Positions 9,105 to 18,207 of a DNA stretch of 64,000 nucleotides are shown piece by piece. The DNA lies in NCBI GenBank assembly GCA_028283605.1, contig JAPWKH010000004.1, forward strand, positions 1 through 64,000, read 5' to 3'. The translations under genes and the position numbers were made by a program. Under the pieces are notes generated by a model. It had not been told where the DNA came from, searched no databases, and saw only the letters and a program-made list of their open reading frames with translations. Origin of the DNA: Arachidicoccus sp. (GTDB lineage: Bacteria; Bacteroidota; Bacteroidia; Chitinophagales; Chitinophagaceae). Numbering within the stretch: position 1 is the stretch's first letter; the number at the start of each line of letters is the position of its first letter.

Positions 9105-9132
9105 TTAAAAAATCAAAAACTTTTTCCCGTCA

Positions 9133-9234
9133 TTAATCCATCTCTATACTATTTGATTCTTTTTTTTCTTTCTTGTCCTTTAGCACCCATATAGTAAGAA
9201 TGCCAATAGCAATTTGCATTGTAAAAGTAGTCAT
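9133..9234 (-). CDS. Possible small single-span membrane protein (33 aa)
   Basis: A short frame with ATG at 9234 and TAA at 9133-9135. The product has an uncharged N-terminus, a hydrophobic stretch MQIAIGILTIWVL (about 6-18) and a charged Lys/Glu-rich tail (KDKKEKKE), the layout of a small inner-membrane protein. No family is recognised and there is no clear ribosome site. It lies in a 392-base stretch otherwise free of genes, on the same strand as and downstream of the phosphatase gene but beyond that gene's terminator. It could be chance. Confidence 0.3.
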   Translation of the reverse strand: MTTFTMQIAIGILTIWVLKDKKEKKESNSIEMD

Positions 9235-9420
9235 AAAAGCAGTTTAAAGTATTAGATTTCTTTCGTGAAGATAAGCAATAAAAACACATGTATGTTTATT
9301 TATGCAAACGTTTTCACGATAATTACATTATTACAAATATCAAGATAACTATTTTAAATCTTAAGATTTGTTGAAAAATCTGGATGTAATTTACTAAAGA
9401 GTATGTCATTCAAATTATTC

Positions 9421-9449
9421 AACAAAAAACCGCCTTAGAAAAGGCGGTT
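9421..9449 (-). terminator. Intrinsic terminator of the susCD-phosphatase operon
   Basis: A perfect 9-base stem (9428-9436 with 9441-9449) has a 4-base loop and on the minus strand is followed by a T run. It lies 48 bases past the phosphatase stop codon. Confidence 0.85.
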
Positions 9450-9496
9450 AACATATCTATCTATCCTATATACATAAAAAATGCTGAATCTTATTT

Positions 9497-10315
9497 CTAT
9501 TCTAAATACTTTCTGCGCAATTCTTTTATTTTACTGTTATTCAATCCTAAATCTTGTTTAAGAAAATTATCAAGGCTGCCGTATTGTTTATTGATTGCGT
9601 CATAAGTTGCCTGCAAATATTCTCTTTTTACTCCAGCTAAATTTTTTGCCTGATCAGGGCTTATATGAAACACATTTACCATTTGGGCAGAATCTTTTAT
9701 AATGGTATTTCTGCGATAATAGTTGCTGGCGAGATAATCATTCCAAATCGTTTCCTGCTGCACACCCAAAACATATAACACCAGTGCTGCTCCGATGCCC
9801 GTTCTGTCTTTACCGGCTGAACAATGGAATAGCAAAGCGCTATCCGGCGAAATAGACAGCAGACTGTCAAAAACAGGCTTATAGCGGTCACGGAGAATAC
9901 TTGTATTGGAATAAAAAGCTATTATTCCGGAATCCTTGTCTTTGGCAGATAGCATTTGTTTTAAATTGGATGGTTTGCCGGCATCTTTACTGCCCGCCGG
10001 CAAAGAAATTCTGTGTACATTTCCGGGAATGCGGTCGGGTGCAAGAGAAACTTCATAAGGGCCGCGAAAATCCGCATCCACGGCGATTTTAAGATTTTCC
10101 AAAGTTTGCAAATCTTCTTCCGTCAAATTGTTCAACGCCGCGGAGCGATATATTTTCCCCCACTTCACGTGCTTTCCATCCTTTGTTTGATAGCCGCCCA
10201 AGTCGCGGAAATTTACCGCGCCCTGCAACTTCACTTCACGCTTTGCGCTGTCGGTAATTTGCGCCGACCCGAAAAAAGGAAATGCAGCAATTAATATAAT
10301 TAAATATTTTTTCAT
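9497..10315 (-). CDS. Secreted tyrosine/dual-specificity phosphatase, MptpB/LipA type
   Basis: A 272-residue protein with a signal peptide (about 1-18, ending GSAQ), so it acts outside the cytoplasm. The family-typical entry VNFRDLGGY is at 34-42 and RSAALNNLTEEDL follows. The catalytic P-loop HCSAGKDRTG (164-173) contains Cys165 and Arg171; the KD pair inside the loop is the mark of the MptpB/LipA class, whose known members hydrolyse phosphoinositides as well as phosphoproteins (family knowledge). It starts 28 bases after susD and shares that transcript. A phosphatase in place of a glycoside hydrolase suggests that the SusCD pair may import a phosphorylated compound or its breakdown product (inference). 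Confidence 0.85.
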   Translation of the reverse strand: MKKYLIILIAAFPFFGSAQITDSAKREVKLQGAVNFRDLGGYQTKDGKHVKWGKIYRSAALNNLTEEDLQTLENLKIAVDADFRGPYEVSLAPDRIPGNVHRISLPAGSKDAGKPSNLKQMLSAKDKDSGIIAFYSNTSILRDRYKPVFDSLLSISPDSALLFHCSAGKDRTGIGAALVLYVLGVQQETIWNDYLASNYYRRNTIIKDSAQMVNVFHISPDQAKNLAGVKREYLQATYDAINKQYGSLDNFLKQDLGLNNSKIKELRRKYLE

Positions 10316-10343
10316 CTTTTTTATTTTTGTTTCAATCTTATAA

Positions 10344-11963
10344 TTATTTAGTCAGCCATGTATCTTGTGTCAAATCATCTTTACCGCCGAACTGAGATTG
10401 AAGGGAGGCGTTATATTTAATCGCATTTTCTGTTTGTTCAGAACTGGGATATTGCCAACGGCGGGGAATTTTGTTTCCGTCTGTACCAATGCCATCTCCG
10501 CCTTGTGAAAATGCAGGAATACCTGTACGGCGCCAGTTGTAAAATGCTTCCCAGTTTGAATTGAGGAATAAGGCTATATATTTTTGTTGAAGTATTTGAG
10601 TAAGTCCTGCACTGCCACCTTGATATGCAACATTGTTCTTGAACGTAGTAACATCTACCGTAACAGTTCCAATCGTTGCACCCGAACGGTCTGCAACTGT
10701 TAGCTGCTTTCCATTCGATAATCCGTACAAAGTTAAAGATGCGTCAATACCGTTATTGTACCAGCTGCCTGCATCGCCGGAGGCCCATCCGCGATTGATG
10801 CCTTCCGCAATGTTAAAGCACAATTCAGGATAGCCAACCAAAATATAAGGCTCTGCGTTTGCTCCCGTAAGAGAAGTATAATAACGATTATAATTCAGGA
10901 AAGAATAAAGACCATTGCCTGAATTAGTACTTAAAGATCCTATACCTACATTAGGATCAGCACCTACATAAGCTGAAAAATCAGAAACAGTTTTTCCTGC
11001 GGTAATTTGTGCCGGAGCGGGTGTAGCTACTGCAAATGTGCGCGGATCTTTATTGGCTGTGATCAAATCTAGATAAGTTTTACTTATGTTCAAATACACA
11101 TTATACGCATTTGCATAAAGAGGATATGCATTTGCCGAGTTGTACTTAAATACAAGATTGTCTGAATTAGAAGTCGGCAAAGGATATTTTGTGGGATTAC
11201 CAACAATCGCTGCAAATTGTGCCTGTATTTGCAAATCGGAATTATCGATTGCTCTTTTGCTTAAAGAAATTAAAGTTCTGATTTTATATGCATTGATAAT
11301 TTTTTGCCATTGCAGATAAGTTAATCCGAAAATATCGCCCGAAGCATCAACAACGCTGCTGCCACTGATACTTCCGCCAGAAATAAGCGCACCAATAATT
11401 GTATTAGCAGTATCCAACAGGTTCAGGCTTTCTTTATAAACGTCTTTCTGCGTATCGTATTTGGGTTGAGGCGTGCTGATATCGCCTGCTTCTGAAGCAG
11501 GAATATCTCCCACACGCTGTGTAAACCATATATATGCATAAGCACGGTAAAATTTTGCCAAAGCCGCATAAATATTAGCATTTGGCGCAGAAGGATATTG
11601 CACCGCAGCCTGCTTTTCCAGCAACACCACGTATTTCAACATGTCGTATTGTGTAGCGGTATATGACCAATTGTAGGTATTTGTGCCCTGATAATAAGAA
11701 TAATTAGACAAGATATACTGATCGTACTTATATATGCCACCGGTGAGTGTTTCCGGCACGTTGCCGGACTCGGTGGACAAAACGCTGTTGCCGCTTATGA
11801 TTGAACCGCCGCCACCCGCTAACCGAACGGAGATTGCATTTAACAACAGTGTTGCAGAAGCGCTGCTTCCAACATTAGGATTGGATGTAAGGTCGCCTTT
11901 CTGGCAACCTGTTAACGCTGCCGCTGATAAGGATATTCCTGTTATAATATTTTTGATTTTCAT
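10344..11963 (-). CDS. susD: SusD/RagB-family outer-membrane lipoprotein
   Basis: A 539-residue surface lipoprotein. The lipobox LTGC places the acylated Cys at residue 20. The rest has SusD-like TPR helices (AALAKFYRAYAYIWFTQRVGD, about 140-160) and ends with the family block for SusD-like nutrient-binding proteins (FLNSNWEAFYNWRRTGIP). SusD proteins cap the SusC barrel and bind the substrate. It follows susC by 24 bases, so the two form one operon. The sequence does not reveal the ligand; no carbohydrate-active enzyme is linked, which argues against assuming a glycan. Confidence 0.9.
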   Translation of the reverse strand: MKIKNIITGISLSAAALTGCQKGDLTSNPNVGSSASATLLLNAISVRLAGGGGSIISGNSVLSTESGNVPETLTGGIYKYDQYILSNYSYYQGTNTYNWSYTATQYDMLKYVVLLEKQAAVQYPSAPNANIYAALAKFYRAYAYIWFTQRVGDIPASEAGDISTPQPKYDTQKDVYKESLNLLDTANTIIGALISGGSISGSSVVDASGDIFGLTYLQWQKIINAYKIRTLISLSKRAIDNSDLQIQAQFAAIVGNPTKYPLPTSNSDNLVFKYNSANAYPLYANAYNVYLNISKTYLDLITANKDPRTFAVATPAPAQITAGKTVSDFSAYVGADPNVGIGSLSTNSGNGLYSFLNYNRYYTSLTGANAEPYILVGYPELCFNIAEGINRGWASGDAGSWYNNGIDASLTLYGLSNGKQLTVADRSGATIGTVTVDVTTFKNNVAYQGGSAGLTQILQQKYIALFLNSNWEAFYNWRRTGIPAFSQGGDGIGTDGNKIPRRWQYPSSEQTENAIKYNASLQSQFGGKDDLTQDTWLTK

Positions 11964-11987
11964 TTTCTATGCTATAAATGTTATAAA

Positions 11988-14900
11988 TTAGAATGTAAGA
12001 TTAATGTTGAAACCATATCTTCTCGCAGTAGGGCTTTGCAACCCTGTAACGGCTGTGCCTTGTAATGAGTTATCTGCAAAATTGTAACCGCTCGCATACT
12101 GGTCTATATCAAAATCTTTGCGGGCCGCGAAATACAAAAGATTACGGCCAACCAATGAAACAGAAGCTTTCTTTATAAATCCCTTTCTTCCTACCAAAGA
12201 AGCAGGGAATGTATAACCAATGCTTACTTCGCGCAATTTCGCGTAGCTGCGGCTAATCATATAATTTTCATCAATGGTACCACCGCCGGAAAGTCCGTTG
12301 GACATATAGTTTTGAACTGTAACGGCTGTCTTATTTGCCGTGAATGTATAATCAGATGAATTGACAATAACGCCATTTACTATATTCATTCCATTAGTAG
12401 TATTAGCTACAACACCATCGCCCACATAAGCCGGAGTCGGAGCCACTGTACCATTGTTGGTACTTTGCCATTCTTTCAGGCGGGCTGCGCCAAGTGCACC
12501 TTCCACAGATTCCGGTGCGGTACCACCATTGACCATTTGAAGATATACGCGGTCGAAAATTTTACCACCTATGCGCCCATCAAACTGAAAGCTAAAATTG
12601 AATCCTTTATAGCTGAAATTGTTGTTGATGCCGAAACCAAAATCGGGATTCATATACCCCAAAAATTTCTTGCTGTCTTTAGAAGTCCCGCCTTGCATAG
12701 GAAGGCCTGCTGAAGTATATACTATCTGTCCGCTAGTAGTGCGCACAAAACCTGAACCATAATAAGCATCCATACGATCTCCGACTTTATAATCGTGCAG
12801 CGGGCTTACAGCGCTGTTCCCGCTATTATTATTCGCCAACTCCAATACTGTTTGTCCGGGATATATTTTTTTCAATGTTTCTTTGTAAGTTGACCAGTTG
12901 ATAGCAATGTCCCAATTAAACCCATCCGGATTTTTTACCGGTGAGGCATCTAACTCCAATTCCCACCCTTTTTTCTCTGTGGTAACGCCGTTTACATTTT
13001 GCCCATTGGTATAGCCTGTAGAAATAGCAACCGGTAATGCAAATATCTGTGGGCCCGCATCACTTACAAAATAAGTAGCACTCAGCCCGATACGGTTGTG
13101 CAGGAACCGAATGTCAAGGCCGCCTTCATAAGATTTATTATCAGCCGGCTTTAATGCAGGATTTGCTATGGTTGAAGAATAATTGACAGATGGTGTTCCA
13201 TTATAATAACTTGTAGCCGAATATCCGGTTTGATTGGCATAAGAAGGCCCATCGTAAGATGTATATAATTCATCGCCATAACCAATCAGCCCGGCATTCG
13301 TAGTTCTGCCCGTTGCCATATAATATGCCGTAGGAATTGTAGCCTGTGTTAAACCATTTTTTACATCGGCATAAGAAGCACGCAGTTTAAGATAAGATAT
13401 TGCCTGCGGTAATTTGATATAATCCGATAATACAGAACTTAATGATACGGAAGGATAGAAAAACGTTCTGTTTCCAGGAGATAATGTGGACAAATGATCC
13501 ACACGACCTGTGGTAGATACCGTGAAATATTTTTTGTATCCTAAATCAACACTGTAATAACCGCTATATACCATCATGTTGGAATTGAATGTATACGCCA
13601 AAACCGAGCCTTTTGAGTTTTGGAAATCATATACCCATGGAATGGAAAGATTCTGCGTAGTTTCCCATGTGGAATTAAACTTGAACGAACGCCAACCGCC
13701 GCCTGCCAAAGCAGACAATTTCCAATCGCCCAATTGCTTGTTATAAGTTACCAATAAATCCGTATTATTTTCTATGGAAGTACGTTTGTCTTCGCGATAA
13801 TCTCCGTTATAGCTTCCGAATACATACCAAGGCAGATAAGTATTCAATACGGTAGATACCGGTACTTTTTCTGTTCTGTCCTGATTCCATGTACTTACCT
13901 GTGTTCTTATACTCAGGTTAAGGGCGTCATTAAACTGGTAATTCAATTTGATATAACCGTAAACATCCGTTTTGTAATGGCCGCGCAACCAGTTATATGC
14001 CTGAAAATAAGGGTTATTGTCTCGTCCGTAGTTTTCGGAATATTGCATTAAACCTTTAACGCCTTCTGGGCCTTTCCAGTAATCCTTCAAATCTCTTACA
14101 TCATAAGCCGCGTTGCCATATACGCCAAATTCGTATTCAATACTGTTTGGCCCGTATGTAACATCCGGAATGTTTGGCGTATATTGTACATCGAGATTAA
14201 TATTTGCCTCTGCACTTAATTTTTTACTGAACTTATACCCCAGCATCAGATTCAAATTATCTATATTTAGTTTAGTATTTGGAATCATGCCTTTTTGATA
14301 TAAGTGCGAATAAGATATACGCGCATCATAATTATCGCCACTTGCGGAAGCTGATATGTTGGAGGTAGATAAAAGGCCCGCTTCTAAAAATGTACTTAGG
14401 TTATCTTTATTTTTTACCGTGTAGGGTGTAGCTGTTCTCACGCCTGTTGTAATATCGTAAGGGCTATTATATTGTTTTACCAATTGTCCGTCCATCTTAG
14501 GACCCCAAATCGCCAACCGCTGTCCATTATCATAAAGTAAATCTGTGCCGGCAAGGTTGCTATAAGAATATCCGGAAGCAAATTCATATAAATAGTTGTT
14601 ACCGCGTCCATATTCTGTTTGCGCATGAGGCCTGGCAATAAATCCGTTTTCAATTACATCGCTAGTATTGAAATTTATTTCCCATCCGCGAGGATTTTTT
14701 GTTCCCTTTCTCGTAGTAATTACGATAGCACCGTTTTGTCCGCGAAATCCATATAATGCCGCAGCATTGGGGCCTTTCAGTATGGAATAAGATTCCACAT
14801 CATCCGGGCTTACATTCCATCCGTCGGAATTAACAGGAACACCATCTACCACATACATAATATCTCTGTTGCCGCGTAATACTACCTGAGGCTTGCCAAT

Positions 14901-15461
14901 CATTTCTGCGGAAGGACCAACAGACATGCCGGATACTTTTCCGGTCAAGCCTGCAAAAGCGCTCGGCTCGCGTGCTACGATAAGCTCCGCTCCTTTAACC
15001 GTCTGTACGGAATAACCGATGTCTCGATTTTCTTTTCTTACATTATAGGCAGTAATGACTATGTCTTGCAGGTTGTCCGAGCTTCTAACCAAAGAAACAT
15101 TGATAACTTCGCTACCGTTTATATTCACAGACTGAACTGCATAGTTCACATACGAAAATTGAAGTACCGCATTCGATTCAACATTCTTGATAATATAATG
15201 GCCGTTGACATCGGTAAGCACACCACCTTTTGCATTTTTAACCATTACAGCAGCACCTTTGACAGGCGCATTATTTTCATCTGTAACATTTCCCGATACG
15301 ATAATTTTTTGCTGTGCATTTGCAGATAATACAGCAAATAAAATATTTATGCAAGTCAGTAAAAAAACTTTTCGATTTTTTAAGTTAATTATTTTTCTGC
15401 GTAAAAACCCCTTGTTAAGAATTTTGCCATCTCGTAACAGTTGAGTGAAAAATTGATGCAT
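11988..15461 (-). CDS. susC: SusC/RagA TonB-linked outer-membrane transporter
   Basis: A 1157-residue TonB-dependent transporter. A long signal peptide (ending SANAQQ, about 50) precedes a CarboxypepD-regulatory-like domain (VSGNVTDENNAPVKGAAV, about 55-130). The plug domain follows, with the SusC signatures QVVLRGNRDIMYVVDGVP and ILKGPNAAALYGFRGQNGAI (about 190-250). The remainder is a 22-strand barrel ending RRYGFNINLTF with a terminal Phe, as needed for barrel assembly. It takes up ligand handed over by SusD using TonB energy. It is the first gene of susC-susD-phosphatase and follows a membrane-bound AraC-type regulator on the same strand after 532 bases. The start ATG 15461 is the only in-frame ATG before the signal peptide core. 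Confidence 0.9.
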   Translation of the reverse strand: MHQFFTQLLRDGKILNKGFLRRKIINLKNRKVFLLTCINILFAVLSANAQQKIIVSGNVTDENNAPVKGAAVMVKNAKGGVLTDVNGHYIIKNVESNAVLQFSYVNYAVQSVNINGSEVINVSLVRSSDNLQDIVITAYNVRKENRDIGYSVQTVKGAELIVAREPSAFAGLTGKVSGMSVGPSAEMIGKPQVVLRGNRDIMYVVDGVPVNSDGWNVSPDDVESYSILKGPNAAALYGFRGQNGAIVITTRKGTKNPRGWEINFNTSDVIENGFIARPHAQTEYGRGNNYLYEFASGYSYSNLAGTDLLYDNGQRLAIWGPKMDGQLVKQYNSPYDITTGVRTATPYTVKNKDNLSTFLEAGLLSTSNISASASGDNYDARISYSHLYQKGMIPNTKLNIDNLNLMLGYKFSKKLSAEANINLDVQYTPNIPDVTYGPNSIEYEFGVYGNAAYDVRDLKDYWKGPEGVKGLMQYSENYGRDNNPYFQAYNWLRGHYKTDVYGYIKLNYQFNDALNLSIRTQVSTWNQDRTEKVPVSTVLNTYLPWYVFGSYNGDYREDKRTSIENNTDLLVTYNKQLGDWKLSALAGGGWRSFKFNSTWETTQNLSIPWVYDFQNSKGSVLAYTFNSNMMVYSGYYSVDLGYKKYFTVSTTGRVDHLSTLSPGNRTFFYPSVSLSSVLSDYIKLPQAISYLKLRASYADVKNGLTQATIPTAYYMATGRTTNAGLIGYGDELYTSYDGPSYANQTGYSATSYYNGTPSVNYSSTIANPALKPADNKSYEGGLDIRFLHNRIGLSATYFVSDAGPQIFALPVAISTGYTNGQNVNGVTTEKKGWELELDASPVKNPDGFNWDIAINWSTYKETLKKIYPGQTVLELANNNSGNSAVSPLHDYKVGDRMDAYYGSGFVRTTSGQIVYTSAGLPMQGGTSKDSKKFLGYMNPDFGFGINNNFSYKGFNFSFQFDGRIGGKIFDRVYLQMVNGGTAPESVEGALGAARLKEWQSTNNGTVAPTPAYVGDGVVANTTNGMNIVNGVIVNSSDYTFTANKTAVTVQNYMSNGLSGGGTIDENYMISRSYAKLREVSIGYTFPASLVGRKGFIKKASVSLVGRNLLYFAARKDFDIDQYASGYNFADNSLQGTAVTGLQSPTARRYGFNINLTF

Positions 15462-15993
15462 AATAGAATTTTTTGCAAATATTCACTCAACCCTCATGTC
15501 CTTACGACTAAACCGTTCCAACTGCACTCGTACGAGTACAAATGGTTCAATTAAAACAGATACATATTGATAATCAATCATTTATTCTTATTAAGTTAAG
15601 GTTAAGAATTTTATCAGATTTTTTGCAAAGGCATTTTTAAGAAACCTTTTCTCTTTTTTGATTACACAGATCTTGTATGTAGTATTTGGATATCATCAAA
15701 ATGGATGTCTGTTGCTGCCTTGGAAAAAGACTTGATGAAAATATTTAACTAACAATAGTGACGCTATTTATAAATCATAAATGGTCATAAAAAATTCACG
15801 TCATGGTGAAATGTATTTCGGCGTTTCATTACAAACTACCCCGAGACAAGTACGGAGTAATGTGAAACATTAAAACGGCTTTTCATATCAGACTACTCTT
15901 GATATAAAAACTGTCTAACACGATTATTATTTCAAGATTGCCTTGTTCGTCGTAATCAATGAGTAATGATTGACATCATTGCGAATGGGGACT
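15462..15993. promoter_or_regulatory. Long upstream region of the susC operon
   Basis: This 532-base stretch has no open frame that looks coding. It should contain the susC promoter and any operator. No clean TAnnTTTG element is seen on the minus strand. An inverted repeat lies at 15823-15868. Confidence 0.5.
15823..15868. repeat. Inverted repeat between araC-type gene and susC
   Basis: GTTTCATTAC at 15823-15832 pairs with GTAATGTGAAAC at 15857-15868, with a two-base bulge. The 24-base spacer has a smaller CCG/CGG pairing. It could be an RNA hairpin after the regulator gene or an operator; there is no T run, so it is not a standard terminator. Confidence 0.4.
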
Positions 15994-17124
15994 TTATGCG
16001 TGAGCTTTTACTTTCATATATTCCGATGGCGTGCAACCATGTATTTTTTTAAAATATTGGTTGAAGGAAGATTTAGATTTGAACCCAGCTTCATACGCAA
16101 GTGTAAGCATATTGGGAACAGTATCATTTTGCAAACATTTGTCTAAATGTTTCGTTATCCAACCGATTCTATATTCATTGACAAACGTGTAAAAAGATTT
16201 TTGTAAATAATTATTCAGTGATTCGGATATGTGATGACGCGATGTGCCTGATTCGCCAGCAAGTTTATCAAGTGTCAAATCCATATCAAGATAAATCTTC
16301 TTGTCTTCCATCAGCGTAGTAAGCTTGCGAATAATTTGAGTTTGCTGCACTTCTCCCAATACGATATTTCGCTTATTATCTTTGGTATTATTATCTTCTT
16401 CGATTTGGAGTTGCGGCGGCGCAGGAATATCTGAAAATACAATAGCATTGCTCGTTCTAACTTTGTAATAATATACCGGAATCGAAAATGCTATTAAAAA
16501 TAAAATTGCATACCCAGCGGTGCGTATATGTTTTATATATAGTTCCGAATTGGGAATATTGCCAAATCTGGCCGTAATAAGCACGCCAAGCAGCATTGCA
16601 CTAAGAAAGCAAAGACTGTAAGCGATAAATTTTATTAATCTTTTCTCTTTTACAAAATTGGTCTTGTCTAATTTTCGCATTTGCAACAAACTGAATACGG
16701 AATAAATAACCCATGAAAAATAAACAGTGCTCCGCAACGTATGGTTATATATATTAAGTATATCAACCGGTAAACGCTTTTGGACACAAATGTCAATTGC
16801 GATGTACACGTAAAAAATGCCGCCTGTCCATGCGGGCAATAAATGGAGCCAACGACGATTTAATGGAACTTCTGCATTGGTAAGCTTACGCGTATATAAA
16901 TAAAGCAGTGGTCCGTAAGTGAGATTTAGAAATGTGGTAAATTCTTTTTGCAGCTCATGGTATTGAATAAGCACGTAAATAATAAACTTGATGGACAGAT
17001 GCGCGCCGATACAAATCAATATCCACATCAGCAAATCGTAGGCAGATTTTTTCTTTCTATTGTCAAGAAACAATAACAACCCGATAAACGATTGAAATAC
17101 TCCAATAATAATAACATAAATCAT
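15994..17124 (-). CDS. Membrane-anchored AraC-family regulator
   Basis: A 376-residue protein. The N-terminal two thirds hold about seven hydrophobic segments (from IYVIIIGVFQSFIGLLLFL to GYAILFLIAFSIPVYYY). A cytoplasmic AraC-type helix-turn-helix domain (about 270-370) follows, with LTLDKLAGESGTSRHHISES as first helix-turn-helix and AYEAGFKSKSSFNQYFKKIHG as second. Such proteins sense a signal in or across the membrane and regulate transcription. The ATG at 17124 is chosen because a longer frame to 17232 would put its start codon inside the terminator stem of the upstream tsf operon. Its position before susC suggests that it controls that operon (inference). Confidence 0.8.
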   Translation of the reverse strand: MIYVIIIGVFQSFIGLLLFLDNRKKKSAYDLLMWILICIGAHLSIKFIIYVLIQYHELQKEFTTFLNLTYGPLLYLYTRKLTNAEVPLNRRWLHLLPAWTGGIFYVYIAIDICVQKRLPVDILNIYNHTLRSTVYFSWVIYSVFSLLQMRKLDKTNFVKEKRLIKFIAYSLCFLSAMLLGVLITARFGNIPNSELYIKHIRTAGYAILFLIAFSIPVYYYKVRTSNAIVFSDIPAPPQLQIEEDNNTKDNKRNIVLGEVQQTQIIRKLTTLMEDKKIYLDMDLTLDKLAGESGTSRHHISESLNNYLQKSFYTFVNEYRIGWITKHLDKCLQNDTVPNMLTLAYEAGFKSKSSFNQYFKKIHGCTPSEYMKVKAHA

Positions 17125-17210
17125 AAACAAAGCTGCCTTTGGGCAAATATAACCTTCTAATATTACCGAATAATTAACAAGAGAATTATCCCAAAAACGC
17201 GCATAATACA

Positions 17211-17240
17211 AAAAGCCCACGAATTTAATCATGGGCTTTT
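17211..17240 (-). terminator. Intrinsic terminator of the rplM-rpsI-rpsB-tsf operon
   Basis: The stem AAAAGCCCA (17211-17219) pairs perfectly with 17232-17240 across a 12-base loop. The minus-strand arm ends in a short T stretch. It lies 22 bases past the tsf stop. Confidence 0.8.
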
Positions 17241-17262
17241 ATTATTCATTATTAAGAAACAA

Positions 17263-18093
17263 TTATCCTAAAGCCACACGCTGAAAGCTTGTAACTTTCA
17301 ATTCTTTTCCTAAATAATCTGCTACAGATTTACTATTATCTTTTACAAAAGGCTGAGCCAATAAAGTATTTTCTTTGAAGAATGCATTTAGCTTTCCTTC
17401 AGCAATTTTGGCAATCATTTCATCGGGCTTGCCTTCCATTTTAGGATCGGCTTTCATCGTATCGATGATGATGCTTCTTTCGCGTTCTACCGTTTCCGGT
17501 GCTATGCTGTTTGGATCAACTGCTAATGGATTCAAGGCTGCGATTTGCATAGCAATATCTTTCCCTGCTTCTGCATTTTCTTTGTTTAGCCCAACTAAAA
17601 CACCTAATCGATATGCGCCGTGAATGTATGAAGCAACGTAAGGGGCTTCTAATTTTTCAAACCGCGCAACGCCAATCTTTTCACCGATTGCAGCTAATTT
17701 ATCATTAATCAAATCAGCAACTTTGTTACCATCGATTATTACTTCATTTAATTCTTCAGCAGAGTTTACATCGTTTGCCACTGCAGCATCTGCAATGCTT
17801 TTTGCGAATGCAATAAAGTCTGCATTTTTGGATACGAAATCAGTTTCACACGAAATCGTTACCACATATCCTTTTGTATTATCGCTGTTTGTCTGAGCAA
17901 TTACAAGGCCTTCTTTTGCTTCCCGGTCGCTGCGTTTTGCAGCTACTTTTTGTCCTTGTTTACGTAACCAATCAATGGCTGCTTCAAAGTCTCCGTTTGT
18001 TTCCGTAAGAGCTTTACGACAATCCATCATACCTGCGCCGGTTGCCTGACGCAGTTTATTTATTTCCTGAGCTGTAATAGTTACAGTTGACAT
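17263..18093 (-). CDS. tsf: Elongation factor Ts
   Basis: A 276-residue EF-Ts, the nucleotide exchange factor that restores EF-Tu to its GTP form. The N-terminal UBA-like domain (about 5-45) has ATGAGMMDCRKALTE, and the core begins with CETDFVSKNADF, which contacts EF-Tu. The length is normal. It follows rpsB, the usual order in bacteria, and ends at a clear terminator. Confidence 0.97.
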   Translation of the reverse strand: MSTVTITAQEINKLRQATGAGMMDCRKALTETNGDFEAAIDWLRKQGQKVAAKRSDREAKEGLVIAQTNSDNTKGYVVTISCETDFVSKNADFIAFAKSIADAAVANDVNSAEELNEVIIDGNKVADLINDKLAAIGEKIGVARFEKLEAPYVASYIHGAYRLGVLVGLNKENAEAGKDIAMQIAALNPLAVDPNSIAPETVERERSIIIDTMKADPKMEGKPDEMIAKIAEGKLNAFFKENTLLAQPFVKDNSKSVADYLGKELKVTSFQRVALG

Positions 18094-18134
18094 GATTTAA
18101 TTCCTCCAAAATTTATATTGATAAAAATATATAA

Positions 18135-18161
18135 GAAGCCTGCAAAAAATTTACAGGCTTC
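18135..18161 (-). terminator. Hairpin between rpsB and tsf
   Basis: GAAGCCTG (18135-18142) pairs with CAGGCTTC (18154-18161) across an 11-base A/T-rich loop. The following minus-strand sequence is AT-rich but has no long T run, so it is more likely a partial attenuator or processing site than a full stop. Confidence 0.5.
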
Positions 18162-18207
18162 CATAATTAATAATTATTTAAAATATTCTGTATGCAAAAA
18201 TATATTA

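Noticed and set aside
9105-9132. Terminator directly after the VanZ gene
   Set aside because: No stem with a T run was found there; the hairpin at 9428-9449 has its T run on the minus strand and serves the phosphatase gene.
17125-17232. Longer start for the membrane AraC-type regulator
   Set aside because: The start codon would lie inside the terminator stem of the tsf operon, and the added residues do not resemble the family.
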